Below, piece by piece: positions 1-7,917 of a stretch of 64,000 bases of DNA. The notes under the pieces are model-generated. The model was not told the DNA's origin, did no database searches, and saw only the letters and a program-made list of their open reading frames with translations. The translations under genes and the position numbers were made by a program. Positions within the stretch are counted from its first letter, which is position 1. The number at the start of each line of letters is the position of its first letter. Location of the stretch: positions 4,982,686-5,046,685 of the forward strand of contig NZ_CP132359.1 in NCBI RefSeq assembly GCF_030758975.1, written 5' to 3'. Source of the stretch: Bosea beijingensis (lineage in GTDB: Bacteria > Pseudomonadota > Alphaproteobacteria > Rhizobiales > Beijerinckiaceae).

Positions 1-378
1 CCGACGGCCGGTCCGGATGGCATCCTCGCCCAGCCGCTCGGCAACCGCATCGCGGATGACCTTTTGCAGGCGGCCGCGATGGATCGAGAATTGCGGCACC
101 GGCGCGCCCGCATGCAGGCCGCGCAGCTCGCTCCAGACCGTCTGCCCGAAGCGGTTCATGTAGTGCAATTCGCGCGTGCGGATACCGACCGCGTCGAGCG
201 CCGGCAGCAGGCCGAGATCGGCGAGTTCGCGAATGGCATGGGGCAGCGTGTTGATGCCGACGCCGACCTCGCGGATCTCGCTGGCCTGCTCGTAGACCGT
301 CGCGCCGATGCCACGGGCATGGAGCATCAAGGCCAAGGTCAACCCGCCGATGCCGCCGCCGACAATGATCACCCGCAT
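1..378 (-). CDS. FAD-dependent monooxygenase, N-terminal part
   Basis: The reverse strand opens with MRVIIVGGGIGGLTLAL, a Rossmann GxGxxG FAD-binding fingerprint at residues 7-12, followed by an acidic-ended second strand (ATVYEQ) and the conserved GVGINTLPHAI stretch. This order is typical of class A flavoprotein monooxygenases of the salicylate/3-hydroxybenzoate hydroxylase group, which use NAD(P)H and O2 to hydroxylate aromatic substrates. Only 126 codons are visible because the gene runs off the left edge, so the substrate cannot be judged. The start is the ATG at 378. It diverges from a decayed ABC-transporter gene. Confidence 0.85.
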   Translation of the reverse strand, partial: MRVIIVGGGIGGLTLALMLHARGIGATVYEQASEIREVGVGINTLPHAIRELADLGLLPALDAVGIRTRELHYMNRFGQTVWSELRGLHAGAPVPQFSIHRGRLQKVIRDAVAERLGEDAIRTGRR

Positions 379-454
379 GACGTCGCCCCTCAGCGATCTC
401 GATATTTTAAGTTTGAAATATCTCGGTTTGCCTTGTCAATGCGCAGGTGCGACC

Positions 455-1032
455 GCTGACCTCAGCGTCACGTTCCCGATGAGCCACGGCGCGGCAAAGG
501 CCGTCTCCTGCCTGTCCTTCACGCTATCCGCGGCGAGCCCTTGGCGATCGTCAGAGAATCCGGTGGCGCACGTCGACCCTTGCGCGCTGCCTGGACCCGC
601 CTGCACGAACCGACACGGGCCATGTCCTGCTGGACGGGGCGGACGCCCAGGTCTTGCTGAACCGCGATGCCGGACGATTCCGGCGCGCCGTGCAGGTCGT
701 CTTTCAGGACCCCTATGTCAGCCTCAACCCGCGCCGCACGATCGGCAGTTCGATCGGTGACGGCCTGCGGCTGCACAAACTCTGCGCGCGCAGCGAACGT
801 CGTGGCCGTGTCGGCGAATTTCCGAGCCGCGTCGGACTGTCGGACAATTATATCGATCGCTACCTGCACTAATTGTCGGGGAGCCAGCGCCAGCACGTCG
901 CCAGCGCACACCCGTTGCCCCTTCGCGCAGGAGCGCTGCACCAAGGAGTTACCGCCTCTGCGCCAGGTCGCCGGGCGCGGCGTGCGCTGCCATCGTGCCG
1001 AGGAGATGGTCGGGACGCAGTTCGCGGCGTGA
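455..1032 (+). pseudogene. Decayed dipeptide/oligopeptide ABC transporter ATPase
   Basis: Pieces of a DppF/OppF-type ATP-binding subunit lie in order but in different frames: an N-terminal strand (DLSVTFP), a damaged Walker A (VRESGG then, one frame over, STLARCL), the Q-loop region (VVFQDPYVSLNPR), a signature-like ELSGSQRQ, and the C-terminal oligo_HPY tail (TRCPFAQERC...CHRAEEM). The signature runs directly into the tail, so Walker B, the D-loop and the H-loop are deleted. At least three frame changes plus this deletion make it non-functional. It is presumably the remnant of a peptide- or opine-uptake operon; no permease gene remains nearby. Confidence 0.8.
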
Positions 1033-1086
1033 GCATGGAGCTTTTGCCGGATCAGGGCTATGCCGTTTGCGGCACCGTTCTCGGTT

Positions 1087-1854
1087 TCACGAGACGGCCA
1101 TTCGATGAACTCCCCGATCCGACCGAACCCGATCGAAGGTCGCCTTCATCCCGCTGGCCATCGCCGATTGCTGTTCCACGATGACCTGCAGCTTTGCGCC
1201 ATGAGCCGATGCGAAGGAGCGCTCCGCAGCGCTCCAGGCCGGCATGATCCATGGCTTGCGCGCCGCTGCGCAAGCGGCCGCGATCCGTGCGATATCGGCC
1301 TGATCAGCTTCGGCGAAGCGATAGGCCCCTCGCCCGCGCGTCAGCGAGAGGTCGGAAGGGCCGATGAACACGCCGTCGACAGTCGGCAAGGCAAGGATGG
1401 CTTCGATATCGGCCAGCGCCTCCGCCGTCTCGATCATCGGATAGCAGGCCGTCGCCCCGTTGTCGGCTTCGAAATAATCCTGGGACGGAGTGCCATAGCG
1501 GACGGGGCGGGAACCGGCATAGCTGCGGCTGCCCAGAAGCGGGTATTTGGCGGCCTGGCAGACAGCGGCAGCGTGGGCCGCCGTACCGATATGCGGAATG
1601 ACGACGGCGTTCGCGCCGAAGTCGAGAGCCTGCTGGATCGGCTCGGCCTGCGGTCCCGCGACCTTGACCATGACGGTGAGGCCGAGAGCCCGCGCGAGCG
1701 GAATGAGCTTGTCGAGATCGGCCAGCGACAATGTCCCGTGCTCGACATCGAGCACCAGCGTCTCGTAGCCGATATCGGCGGCCATCTCGATGAAGACAAC
1801 ATCCGGAGCCGAAAGCCAGCAGCCGAATTCGGGAAGAGCGCTCATGGTCGTCAT
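1087..1854 (-). CDS. HpcH/HpaI-family aldolase
   Basis: The 255-residue product has the HpcH/HpaI fold signatures: DVEHG near residue 39, KVAGP near 65, ANAVVIPHIGTA near 84, PMIET near 137 and the metal/substrate loop VFIGPSDLS near 158. Members are class II pyruvate aldolases that cleave or form 4-hydroxy-2-oxo acids with a divalent metal bound by the Glu and Asp of these motifs. The start was set at the ATG at 1854 because it overlaps the nitrilase stop codon (ATGA), which suggests translational coupling. The two probably act in one catabolic route, but the natural substrate is unknown. Confidence 0.88.
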   Translation of the reverse strand: MTTMSALPEFGCWLSAPDVVFIEMAADIGYETLVLDVEHGTLSLADLDKLIPLARALGLTVMVKVAGPQAEPIQQALDFGANAVVIPHIGTAAHAAAVCQAAKYPLLGSRSYAGSRPVRYGTPSQDYFEADNGATACYPMIETAEALADIEAILALPTVDGVFIGPSDLSLTRGRGAYRFAEADQADIARIAAACAAARKPWIMPAWSAAERSFASAHGAKLQVIVEQQSAMASGMKATFDRVRSDRGVHRMAVS

Positions 1855-2690
1855 GCCTGGCTCGCGAAAGGCAGGCGGCGATGCTGGGCCAAGGGAATGC
1901 GCTGGCGGGCGGTTGCGACAGCCGCAAGATCCAGGCGAGTCGCGATGATGCCGTCGCCGAGGGCGCGGCGGGCGACAACCGTGCCCCATGGCTCGACCAC
2001 GAGCGAATGGCCGTAATTGTACAGAATCTGCCCGTCCTCTTCGTAGGCTCCCTCCTGCCCTGGCGCGAGAATGAAGCACTGGCTTTCGATCGCCCGCGCC
2101 CGCAGCAGCGCCTCCCAATGTTCCTTGCCTGTATGCAGGGTGAAGGCGGCGGGAACCGCTATGACCTGGCAGCCGGCATCGGCCAGCGCCCGGAAGAGCT
2201 CCGGGAAACGCAGGTCGTAGCAGATCGTGCAACCCACCCTGACGCCGTCGAGATCGAAGGTGACGATCTCGCTGCCGGCCCCGTAGATCTTGCCTTCGTC
2301 ATAGACCGTGCCGTCCGGCGCGGTGATGGCGAAGAGATGGATCTTGCGATAGCGCGCGACTTCCTGCCCTTCGCGGTCGAAGACGACGCTGGTGTTGAAG
2401 ACCGCCTCGCCGTCACGCTCATTGAGCGATCCGCCATGGATGTAGATCTTGTGCCGCGTCGCGAGGTTCTGCAGCATCGTATAGGCCTCGCCGCCGGGGC
2501 ATGGCTCCGCGGCGTCGCGTTGCGCCTGGGCGTCGCCGCCATAGAGCGTGAAACATTCCGGCAGAACGACCAGATCCGGCCTCTCCTCGGCGCAGGCCTG
2601 CTCGATCAGGCGCTGCGCTTTCGCGAGGTTGGCGGCCTTGTCCTGGCCGGCATTCATTTGAATGAGCGCTACTTTCATGGGTGCTTGCAT
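1851..2690 (-). CDS. Carbon-nitrogen hydrolase (nitrilase superfamily, Nit-like)
   Basis: This 279-residue protein carries the whole nitrilase catalytic set: Glu in VLPECF (about residue 45), Lys in YRKIHLF (about 120) and Cys in CYDLRFPE (about 157). Length and the ICYDLRFPE context fit the Nit1/omega-amidase-like branch, which hydrolyses small amides such as deaminated glutathione or alpha-keto amides, rather than true nitrilases. The first Met (2690) and a second at 2678 (MKVALIQM) are both possible starts. It is the promoter-proximal gene of a two-gene operon with the aldolase. Confidence 0.88.
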   Translation of the reverse strand: MQAPMKVALIQMNAGQDKAANLAKAQRLIEQACAEERPDLVVLPECFTLYGGDAQAQRDAAEPCPGGEAYTMLQNLATRHKIYIHGGSLNERDGEAVFNTSVVFDREGQEVARYRKIHLFAITAPDGTVYDEGKIYGAGSEIVTFDLDGVRVGCTICYDLRFPELFRALADAGCQVIAVPAAFTLHTGKEHWEALLRARAIESQCFILAPGQEGAYEEDGQILYNYGHSLVVEPWGTVVARRALGDGIIATRLDLAAVATARQRIPLAQHRRLPFASQA

Positions 2691-2986
2691 CCGGTTGTGA
2701 TGGTGAAAATCGGCTCGGGCTACGGCGAGAGCGCCGGTTCAGCCGGCGATTGCCTTGTCGTTTTCGGCTCGTCTCCAGAGCTCCCCCAGCCGACCAGTCG
2801 ACACGAAAGTTCTCGAACGCAGGGTCCGAACTCCGGCTTCAAATCGTGTTCCACAGCGACGTTTCCTCCACGGTAGAGCTCGGCGCGACGTTACGCGATC
2901 CCTCAGCCCGGAAGAACGGCGTGTTCGTTTGATATGAAGCTGATACTGTCGAAATCGACAGATCAACTGCCTGAATCGGCAAGCCG

Positions 2987-3403
2987 ATGGACGACCTCGA
3001 CCACCGCCTGATCGCTGAACTTCGGATCAATGCCCGATCCACGGTTCCGACATTGGCCAAGCTTCTCGGCGTCGCCCGCGGCGCCGTTCAAATCCGAATG
3101 GATCGCTTGCTCGCGAGCGGGATCATTGCCGGGTTCACGGTGCGGCTGAAGGAGATGGAATCCACCGATCGGATACGCGGTGTGATGATGATCGAGTTGG
3201 AGGGGCGCAACGTGAAGAGCGTTGTAGCGGCCCTGCGGAAGAACCCAGGATTTTCAGGGCTTCATACGACCAACGGTCTCTGGGACCTCGTAGCGGAAAT
3301 CGAGGTCGCGGACATGCCCGCGTTCAACCGACTGGTGAGCGGCATCCGGATCATGGAAGGCATCTCCAAATCCGAAACGCACATCCTCCTGGGACCGGCA
3401 TAA
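2987..3403 (+). CDS. Lrp/AsnC-family transcriptional regulator
   Basis: The 138-residue protein starts with MDDLDHRLIAELRINARS, the typical Lrp/AsnC opening, followed by a winged helix-turn-helix (residues 18-45) and a RAM effector domain (about 60-138) with the GLHTTNGLWDLVAEIE core. Lrp-type proteins form octamers that respond to amino acids. It is transcribed away from the nitrilase/aldolase pair, with about 300 bases between them, so it is a plausible local regulator of that pair; this is inferred from position only. Confidence 0.9.
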   Translation: MDDLDHRLIAELRINARSTVPTLAKLLGVARGAVQIRMDRLLASGIIAGFTVRLKEMESTDRIRGVMMIELEGRNVKSVVAALRKNPGFSGLHTTNGLWDLVAEIEVADMPAFNRLVSGIRIMEGISKSETHILLGPA

Positions 3404-3574
3404 GCCCGACACCAGTTGCAATGCCAACGCTCTTGAGAGGCGCTGACCGAGCTGCGAATGCATGGATCGCGATCGGTTGGAGAGCGCGTTATTGATTAGG
3501 CATGAGGGCGAAATCAGTAGCAGGAACTGATCGGCGGGCAGGCCGTTGAGTGTCTCGCAGCGATGAGGTTCTCC

Positions 3575-4648
3575 ATGGCAAAAATTTTGAAATCCACGCC
3601 GGCGGATGGGCCCAACGGAGCATCTCAACTCCCTTCGGTAATCGTCACGAGCTACAATCTTGAAGCCAGGGATGAAGACGGCTTCGTAGGGGACAAAGCG
3701 CGTCGTGGCGCGATCTTCGATCACTTGGAGGAACTGCGTGCGGCATTCCGGGAAACCGGCGAGGATCCGATCGATAAGCCAAGCGAAGAGCTGAAAAAGA
3801 AGGACTTGGATGCGATATTAGCCGGCGACGATGCCGGTGCGGCAGCTTTGGTGCATAGCGCGATCGAGAAATATGCCGAGGCCTTAGCATCGGTCGTCCG
3901 CCGCTTTTACAGATTTAAAGCTTGGTCTTCCGTCGAACGGATAGTTGTCGGCGGCGGCTTTAGGCAGAGCCGAGCCGGCGAGCTCGCTATCGGACGCGCC
4001 GCGATCATCCTTCGTAGCGAGCGCCACGCCGTAGATCTTTTGCCGATCCGAAACCACCCCGACGAGGCGGGTTTGCTTGGCAACGCGCACATCGCTCCGA
4101 AATGGATGTTCGAGGCCTTTGATAGCTTGATCGCAGTCGACATCGGCGGTTCGAACATTCGTGCCGGCATTGTCGAGTTGCGTCAGAAAAAGGCGACCGA
4201 TCTAAGTAAGGCGCGTGTTTGCTCTTTCGAGCTGTGGCGTCACGCCGATGAAACTACAAAGCGCGACGCGGCAGTGAAGCGGCTTGGCGAGATGATACGC
4301 AGCCAGATTAAAGAAGCCGAAAAGGCTGGGCTCAAAGTTGCTCCATTCATTGGCATCGGATGTCCCGGCATTATTCAGCCGGACGGTAGCATTGATCGGG
4401 GAGCTCAAAACCTACCCGGAAACTGGGAAAGCAGCCGGTTCAATTTGATCGACGAGGTCAGGCAAACGGTTCCTGTTATAGGCGAGCACGAAACGATGGT
4501 TAGCATGCACAATGACGCCGTCATCCAGGGCCTCAGCGAAGTGCCTTTCATGCAAGACGTTAAAAACTGGGGTGTGCTGACAATCGGTACGGGGCTCGGG
4601 AACGCGAGCTACGAGAATCGAACGAGTGAGCGGGGTTCAGCTCCATAG
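3575..4648 (+). CDS. ROK-like sugar kinase/ASKHA protein with permuted motif order
   Basis: The actin-like ATPase motifs are clear: AVDIGGSNIRAG (phosphate-1, about residue 188), IGIGCPG (about 260), HNDA (about 312) and LTIGTGLGN (phosphate-2, about 338). A second ROK signature, RIVVGGGFRQSRAGELAIGRA, which normally lies near the C terminus, occurs at about residue 122, before phosphate-1, and is followed by the NHPDEAGLLGNAH helix normally found at the end. The protein stops soon after phosphate-2 and has no CxCG zinc motif. This looks like a circularly permuted ROK. The start at 3575 (MAKILK) was preferred over 3563, without a strong ribosome site for either. The substrate is unknown. Confidence 0.75.
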   Translation: MAKILKSTPADGPNGASQLPSVIVTSYNLEARDEDGFVGDKARRGAIFDHLEELRAAFRETGEDPIDKPSEELKKKDLDAILAGDDAGAAALVHSAIEKYAEALASVVRRFYRFKAWSSVERIVVGGGFRQSRAGELAIGRAAIILRSERHAVDLLPIRNHPDEAGLLGNAHIAPKWMFEAFDSLIAVDIGGSNIRAGIVELRQKKATDLSKARVCSFELWRHADETTKRDAAVKRLGEMIRSQIKEAEKAGLKVAPFIGIGCPGIIQPDGSIDRGAQNLPGNWESSRFNLIDEVRQTVPVIGEHETMVSMHNDAVIQGLSEVPFMQDVKNWGVLTIGTGLGNASYENRTSERGSAP

Positions 4649-4659
4649 GCCAACTCTCC

Positions 4660-4684
4660 CGAACTTAATCGATGCGAGAACGTT
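4660..4684 (+). promoter_or_regulatory. Possible EcfG-type promoter, one mismatch
   Basis: CGAAC, 16 bases, CGTT. The -35 has C in place of the first G. It lies 27 bases before the ATG of the Rieske-oxidoreductase operon. Confidence 0.4.
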
Positions 4685-4711
4685 GCACGCAGACCAACGC
4701 GGAGGTCTGCC

Positions 4712-6241
4712 ATGAATGCGAAGCGCGAACGAAGTCGTTCGGTCTGGATGGATGTCGAGGTAGCGCCCAAGGCCGAGCTCCTGAGGTCGGACCATTCCGC
4801 CGATGTTGCCATCGTTGGCTCCGGGATCGCGGGCCTGTCCGTTGCCTATGAGTTAGCGGAGCGCGGCCTGTCCGTCGTCGTTCTCGATCGAGGCGAGATC
4901 GCCGGCGGCATGACGGCGCGCACCACCGCTCACCTCGCTCCCATTTGCGACGACTCCCTCGCCGAATTGCTATCGATGCGCGGCCAGGAGCTGGCGCGGG
5001 GGTTCCAGGCCAGCCAGAACGCAGCCGTCGATCGCATCGAGACCATTCAGAAGGAGCTTGGGATCGACTGCGAGTTCAGGCGCCTCGACGGGATCCTCTT
5101 TCTCGATCCCGAAAGCGAGGAGAGCGTCCTCGACGATGAGGTTTCGGCAGCGGGAGAAATTGGCGTCACCGTGGAGCGCGGGAAGGGCCTGCCCCTGCGC
5201 ACACTGGAGGATCGACCATTCCTGCGGTACCCGGATCAGGCGACCTTCCACCCGTTGAAGTATCTACGGGGCGTGGCCAAGGCGCTGAGCGCGAAGGGCG
5301 CGCGTCTCCATTCCGACACGGCCGTCGTCGAGGTGAACGAGAAGGACGACCGGGTCGAGCTAAAGCTTGAGTCGGGCCACATCGTCACGGCCGGCCATGC
5401 CGTGATCGCGACGAATTCCCCGATTCACGACCTCGTCGCCCTGCACACGAAGCAAGCGCCCTATAGAACCTACGCCATGGGCTTCGAGATCGAGCCCGGG
5501 AAGCTCGACGACGCCCTCTACTGGGATACCCTGGACCCCTATCACTACGTCCGCCTCACACCCGGCGAGGATGGTAAGGATATCGTGATCGTGGGTGGCG
5601 AGGATCACAAGACAGGCGAGGCCGATGACGCCGACGCGCGTTTTGCCGCCCTCACCTCCTGGGCCAAGACCCTCATCCCGGATCTCGGTCCCGAGCGCTA
5701 TCGCTGGTCTGGCCAGGTCATGGACACGCTCGACTACTGCGGCTTCATCGGGCGGGAGGCGGGAAGCAAACGCGTGCTCGTTTCCACGGGCGACTCCGGG
5801 CAAGGCATCACCCACGGCGTCGTTGCCAGCTTGCTGATCCCGGACCTCATCCTGGGTCGCGAGAACGAGTTCGCCGCAGTTTACGACCCCGACCGCAAGC
5901 CCATCAAGGCAGCGTCGACCTATGTGAGTGAAAACATAACGGCGGTGAAGAACTTCGCTGAATATCTCGCACCGGGTGAGCTGTCCTCGATCGATGAACT
6001 GAAGCCGGGGCAAGGGGCGATCGTCCGAAGAGGGCTAAGCAAGATCGCGGCCTACCGAACCAAGAACGGGAACGTCATCGAGAAGTCGGCGGCGTGCACG
6101 CATCTGGGCTGCCACCTGCACTGGAACTCGTTCGAGGAATGCTGGGACTGCCCCTGTCACGGATCGCATTTCGCGCCGGACGGCAGCGTCCTCAACGCCC
6201 CGGCCATCAGACCGCTCGCGGATGGCGAGGCTTCGTCATGA
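4712..6241 (+). CDS. FAD-dependent oxidoreductase with C-terminal Rieske domain
   Basis: Residues 25-400 form a DAO-type FAD domain (VAIVGSGIAGLSVAYEL, then VVVLDRGEIAGGMTARTTAH). The last 90 residues form a Rieske [2Fe-2S] domain with CTHLGCH (Cys462, His464) and CPCHGSHF (Cys480, His483); Cys467 and Cys482 are placed to form the disulfide seen in bc1-type Rieske proteins. The cluster would pass electrons from FAD, so the protein is a self-contained redox unit; the substrate is not predictable. GGAGG lies just before the ATG. The stop overlaps the next start (ATGA), beginning a five-gene overlapping operon. Confidence 0.92.
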   Translation: MNAKRERSRSVWMDVEVAPKAELLRSDHSADVAIVGSGIAGLSVAYELAERGLSVVVLDRGEIAGGMTARTTAHLAPICDDSLAELLSMRGQELARGFQASQNAAVDRIETIQKELGIDCEFRRLDGILFLDPESEESVLDDEVSAAGEIGVTVERGKGLPLRTLEDRPFLRYPDQATFHPLKYLRGVAKALSAKGARLHSDTAVVEVNEKDDRVELKLESGHIVTAGHAVIATNSPIHDLVALHTKQAPYRTYAMGFEIEPGKLDDALYWDTLDPYHYVRLTPGEDGKDIVIVGGEDHKTGEADDADARFAALTSWAKTLIPDLGPERYRWSGQVMDTLDYCGFIGREAGSKRVLVSTGDSGQGITHGVVASLLIPDLILGRENEFAAVYDPDRKPIKAASTYVSENITAVKNFAEYLAPGELSSIDELKPGQGAIVRRGLSKIAAYRTKNGNVIEKSAACTHLGCHLHWNSFEECWDCPCHGSHFAPDGSVLNAPAIRPLADGEASS

Positions 6242-6615
6242 TCCATCACGTCTCGCTCGGCACCAATGACGTGGCCCGGAGCAGGAAGTTCTATGATGCC
6301 GTGCTCGGGGTGCTCGGACTGAGCCTCCTCAAGGCTTCGGAGGACTCCGCGGATTACGGGGTGTCCACCGTCGTCTTCAGCCTGGAGACGCCCGTCAACG
6401 GCAAGCCCGCCTCCGCGGGGAACGGGGTTCATATCGCGTTCGACGCTGGCGGTCGGCGCAAGGTCGACGAGTTTCATCGCGTCGCTCTGTTGCACGGCGG
6501 GTCGGATGCGGGCGCGCCCGGCCTGCGACCGGAATACGACCCCAACTATTACGGCGCCTTCGTCCTCGACCCGGACGGAAACAAGATCGAAGCCGTCACG
6601 CATCACGGGAAATGA
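6238..6615 (+). CDS. VOC-family (glyoxalase/bleomycin-resistance fold) protein
   Basis: A 125-residue single-domain vicinal-oxygen-chelate protein: MIHHVSLGTNDVARSRKFYDAVLG is the classic first beta-alpha-beta unit with the metal-ligand His, and YYGAFVLDPDGNKIEAVTH is the closing unit with the Glu ligand. Such proteins are metal-dependent lyases, dioxygenases or drug-binding proteins; the branch that ends in DPDGNKIEAV is often annotated glyoxalase-like. The start overlaps the upstream stop by four bases, so it is probably translationally coupled to the Rieske oxidoreductase. Confidence 0.88.
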   Translation: MIHHVSLGTNDVARSRKFYDAVLGVLGLSLLKASEDSADYGVSTVVFSLETPVNGKPASAGNGVHIAFDAGGRRKVDEFHRVALLHGGSDAGAPGLRPEYDPNYYGAFVLDPDGNKIEAVTHHGK

Positions 6616-6631
6616 GAAAGGGAAGGCGCAG

Positions 6632-7075
6632 ATGCTTGAGACCCTCGCCAGGGCCGCATTCTCCGGTACAGCCGTGAGCATTGCCTCGACGATCGCCCTC
6701 GCGCTAGCCGCAAAGGCCGAAGGACGCCATCCGATACGGCCGACCAATGCGACGGGACATTGGTTCCGAGGCGACGAGGCTGCTGCATCGCGGGCCTTCG
6801 ACGCGAAGCACACCTTGTTGGGTTTCGCGACCCACGAGGGCGCCTCGGTCTTCTGGGCAGCGATCTTCCAAGCTTTCCAGAAGCTCGGCCCTCGGCGCTC
6901 CGCAGCCTTCGATGCAGTCGGTGTCTCTGCTCTGGCGGCGTTCGTCGATTACGTCGTCGTCCCGAAACGTCTGACGCCCGGCTGGGAGAAAGTCGTTTCG
7001 CCGCGCTCGATTGCGCTGACCTACGGCGTGATGGCGTTCGCCCTCTGGGCAACATCGGCGCGAAAGAGCAGGTGA
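6632..7075 (+). CDS. Small integral membrane protein
   Basis: The 147-residue product has hydrophobic segments near residues 8-28, 68-84, 95-115 and 127-141, so three or four membrane helices are likely. No enzyme motif is visible. A His (THEGAS) and a charged loop follow the first helix. The gene sits 16 bases after the VOC gene and its stop overlaps the next ATG (TGATG), so it belongs to the same operon. I do not recognise the family with certainty. Confidence 0.7.
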   Translation: MLETLARAAFSGTAVSIASTIALALAAKAEGRHPIRPTNATGHWFRGDEAAASRAFDAKHTLLGFATHEGASVFWAAIFQAFQKLGPRRSAAFDAVGVSALAAFVDYVVVPKRLTPGWEKVVSPRSIALTYGVMAFALWATSARKSR

Positions 7076-7581
7076 TGGGCCAGAGCCCCGAAGCAGTAAT
7101 CCTCGGTGCGTTGGCGGGTTTCATTGCGACCATGCCAATGACAGCAACGATGTCACGACTTCACCAGAAGCTGCCTTCCAGCGAACGATACCCTCTTCCT
7201 CCTCGCGAGCTGGCGGAAGATCTCCCGTCGTTGGCGGCCGGAACGGCAACCGCTACGCTGGTTTACCACTTTCTGTACGGAGCCGCCGCTGGAGCTCTGT
7301 TCGGCGGGGTCAGTCGCCGCAGGGACATCCCGACAGGCGCCGCATACGGAATCGCGGTGTGGGTTGCGAGCTATCTCGGTTGGATCCCTGCAACGAGGCG
7401 TCTCAAGGTAGCGACGCGACACCCCGCCCGTCGCAACGCAATGATGCTGATTGCACATCTCGTGTGGGGGGCCGCGCTGACCGCTGGCCTGAGGGAACTG
7501 GAACACTCGCGATCCGCGAGCTTTTCGCAATCGACGAGCACCGAAAATAGACTGAAGGATCGACCGGAGATCGGTTTATGA
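7075..7581 (+). CDS. Membrane protein, DUF1440-like
   Basis: A 168-residue protein with glycine- and alanine-rich helices at about residues 7-25, 58-78, 88-110 and 125-142. The small-residue packing (FLYGAAAGALFGG, AYGIAVWVASYLGW) resembles DUF1440/YagU-like inner-membrane proteins, but the match is by eye only. The start overlaps the preceding stop by one base and the end overlaps the next ATG (ATGA). A larger open frame from 6760 overlaps the upstream gene and was rejected. Confidence 0.65.
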   Translation: MGQSPEAVILGALAGFIATMPMTATMSRLHQKLPSSERYPLPPRELAEDLPSLAAGTATATLVYHFLYGAAAGALFGGVSRRRDIPTGAAYGIAVWVASYLGWIPATRRLKVATRHPARRNAMMLIAHLVWGAALTAGLRELEHSRSASFSQSTSTENRLKDRPEIGL

Positions 7582-7862
7582 ACACAGCAAACCTGCAACT
7601 CGAAGGCCTGATGCTCGCCGTCGCGGCGCTCTTCGGCGAAATGAAGCGGAACGGCTCACTCAACGCCTCGCAAATCGAAGCCGCCCTCGACCGGGCGGAA
7701 AACGGTGCTTCGCAACGGACAACCGATCTGTCCGATCCCAACGCCGAAGCGATCCGGTTCCCGGTCCGCTTCCTCAGGGAGGCCCTCCGTGACGACGCCG
7801 GCGATCTCGACTATCGCAGCCTCGTCGCAGCGGTCGGAAGAGCCCGCAATAATCCGGCCTGA
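7578..7862 (+). CDS. Conserved hypothetical small protein
   Basis: A 94-residue soluble, helix-rich protein (LMLAVAALFGEMKRNG, SQIEAALDRAEN, IRFPVRFLREALRDDA). No family is recognised. It overlaps the upstream stop by four bases and is the last member of the overlapping operon that begins with the Rieske oxidoreductase. Confidence 0.65.
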   Translation: MNTANLQLEGLMLAVAALFGEMKRNGSLNASQIEAALDRAENGASQRTTDLSDPNAEAIRFPVRFLREALRDDAGDLDYRSLVAAVGRARNNPA

Positions 7863-7917
7863 AACGGTCGGGTAGGAGACGAACAGGAATTCGCGATATA
7901 GCGGCCGGCGGGCTTTC

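Noticed and set aside
1060..2016. 318-codon plus-strand open frame
   Set aside because: Antisense shadow of the aldolase and nitrilase, both of which have full family motifs.
1087..2232. Long minus-strand open frame (381 codons) covering the aldolase
   Set aside because: The first 126 codons overlap the nitrilase in another frame and look non-coding; the aldolase start at 1854 fits the ATGA coupling.
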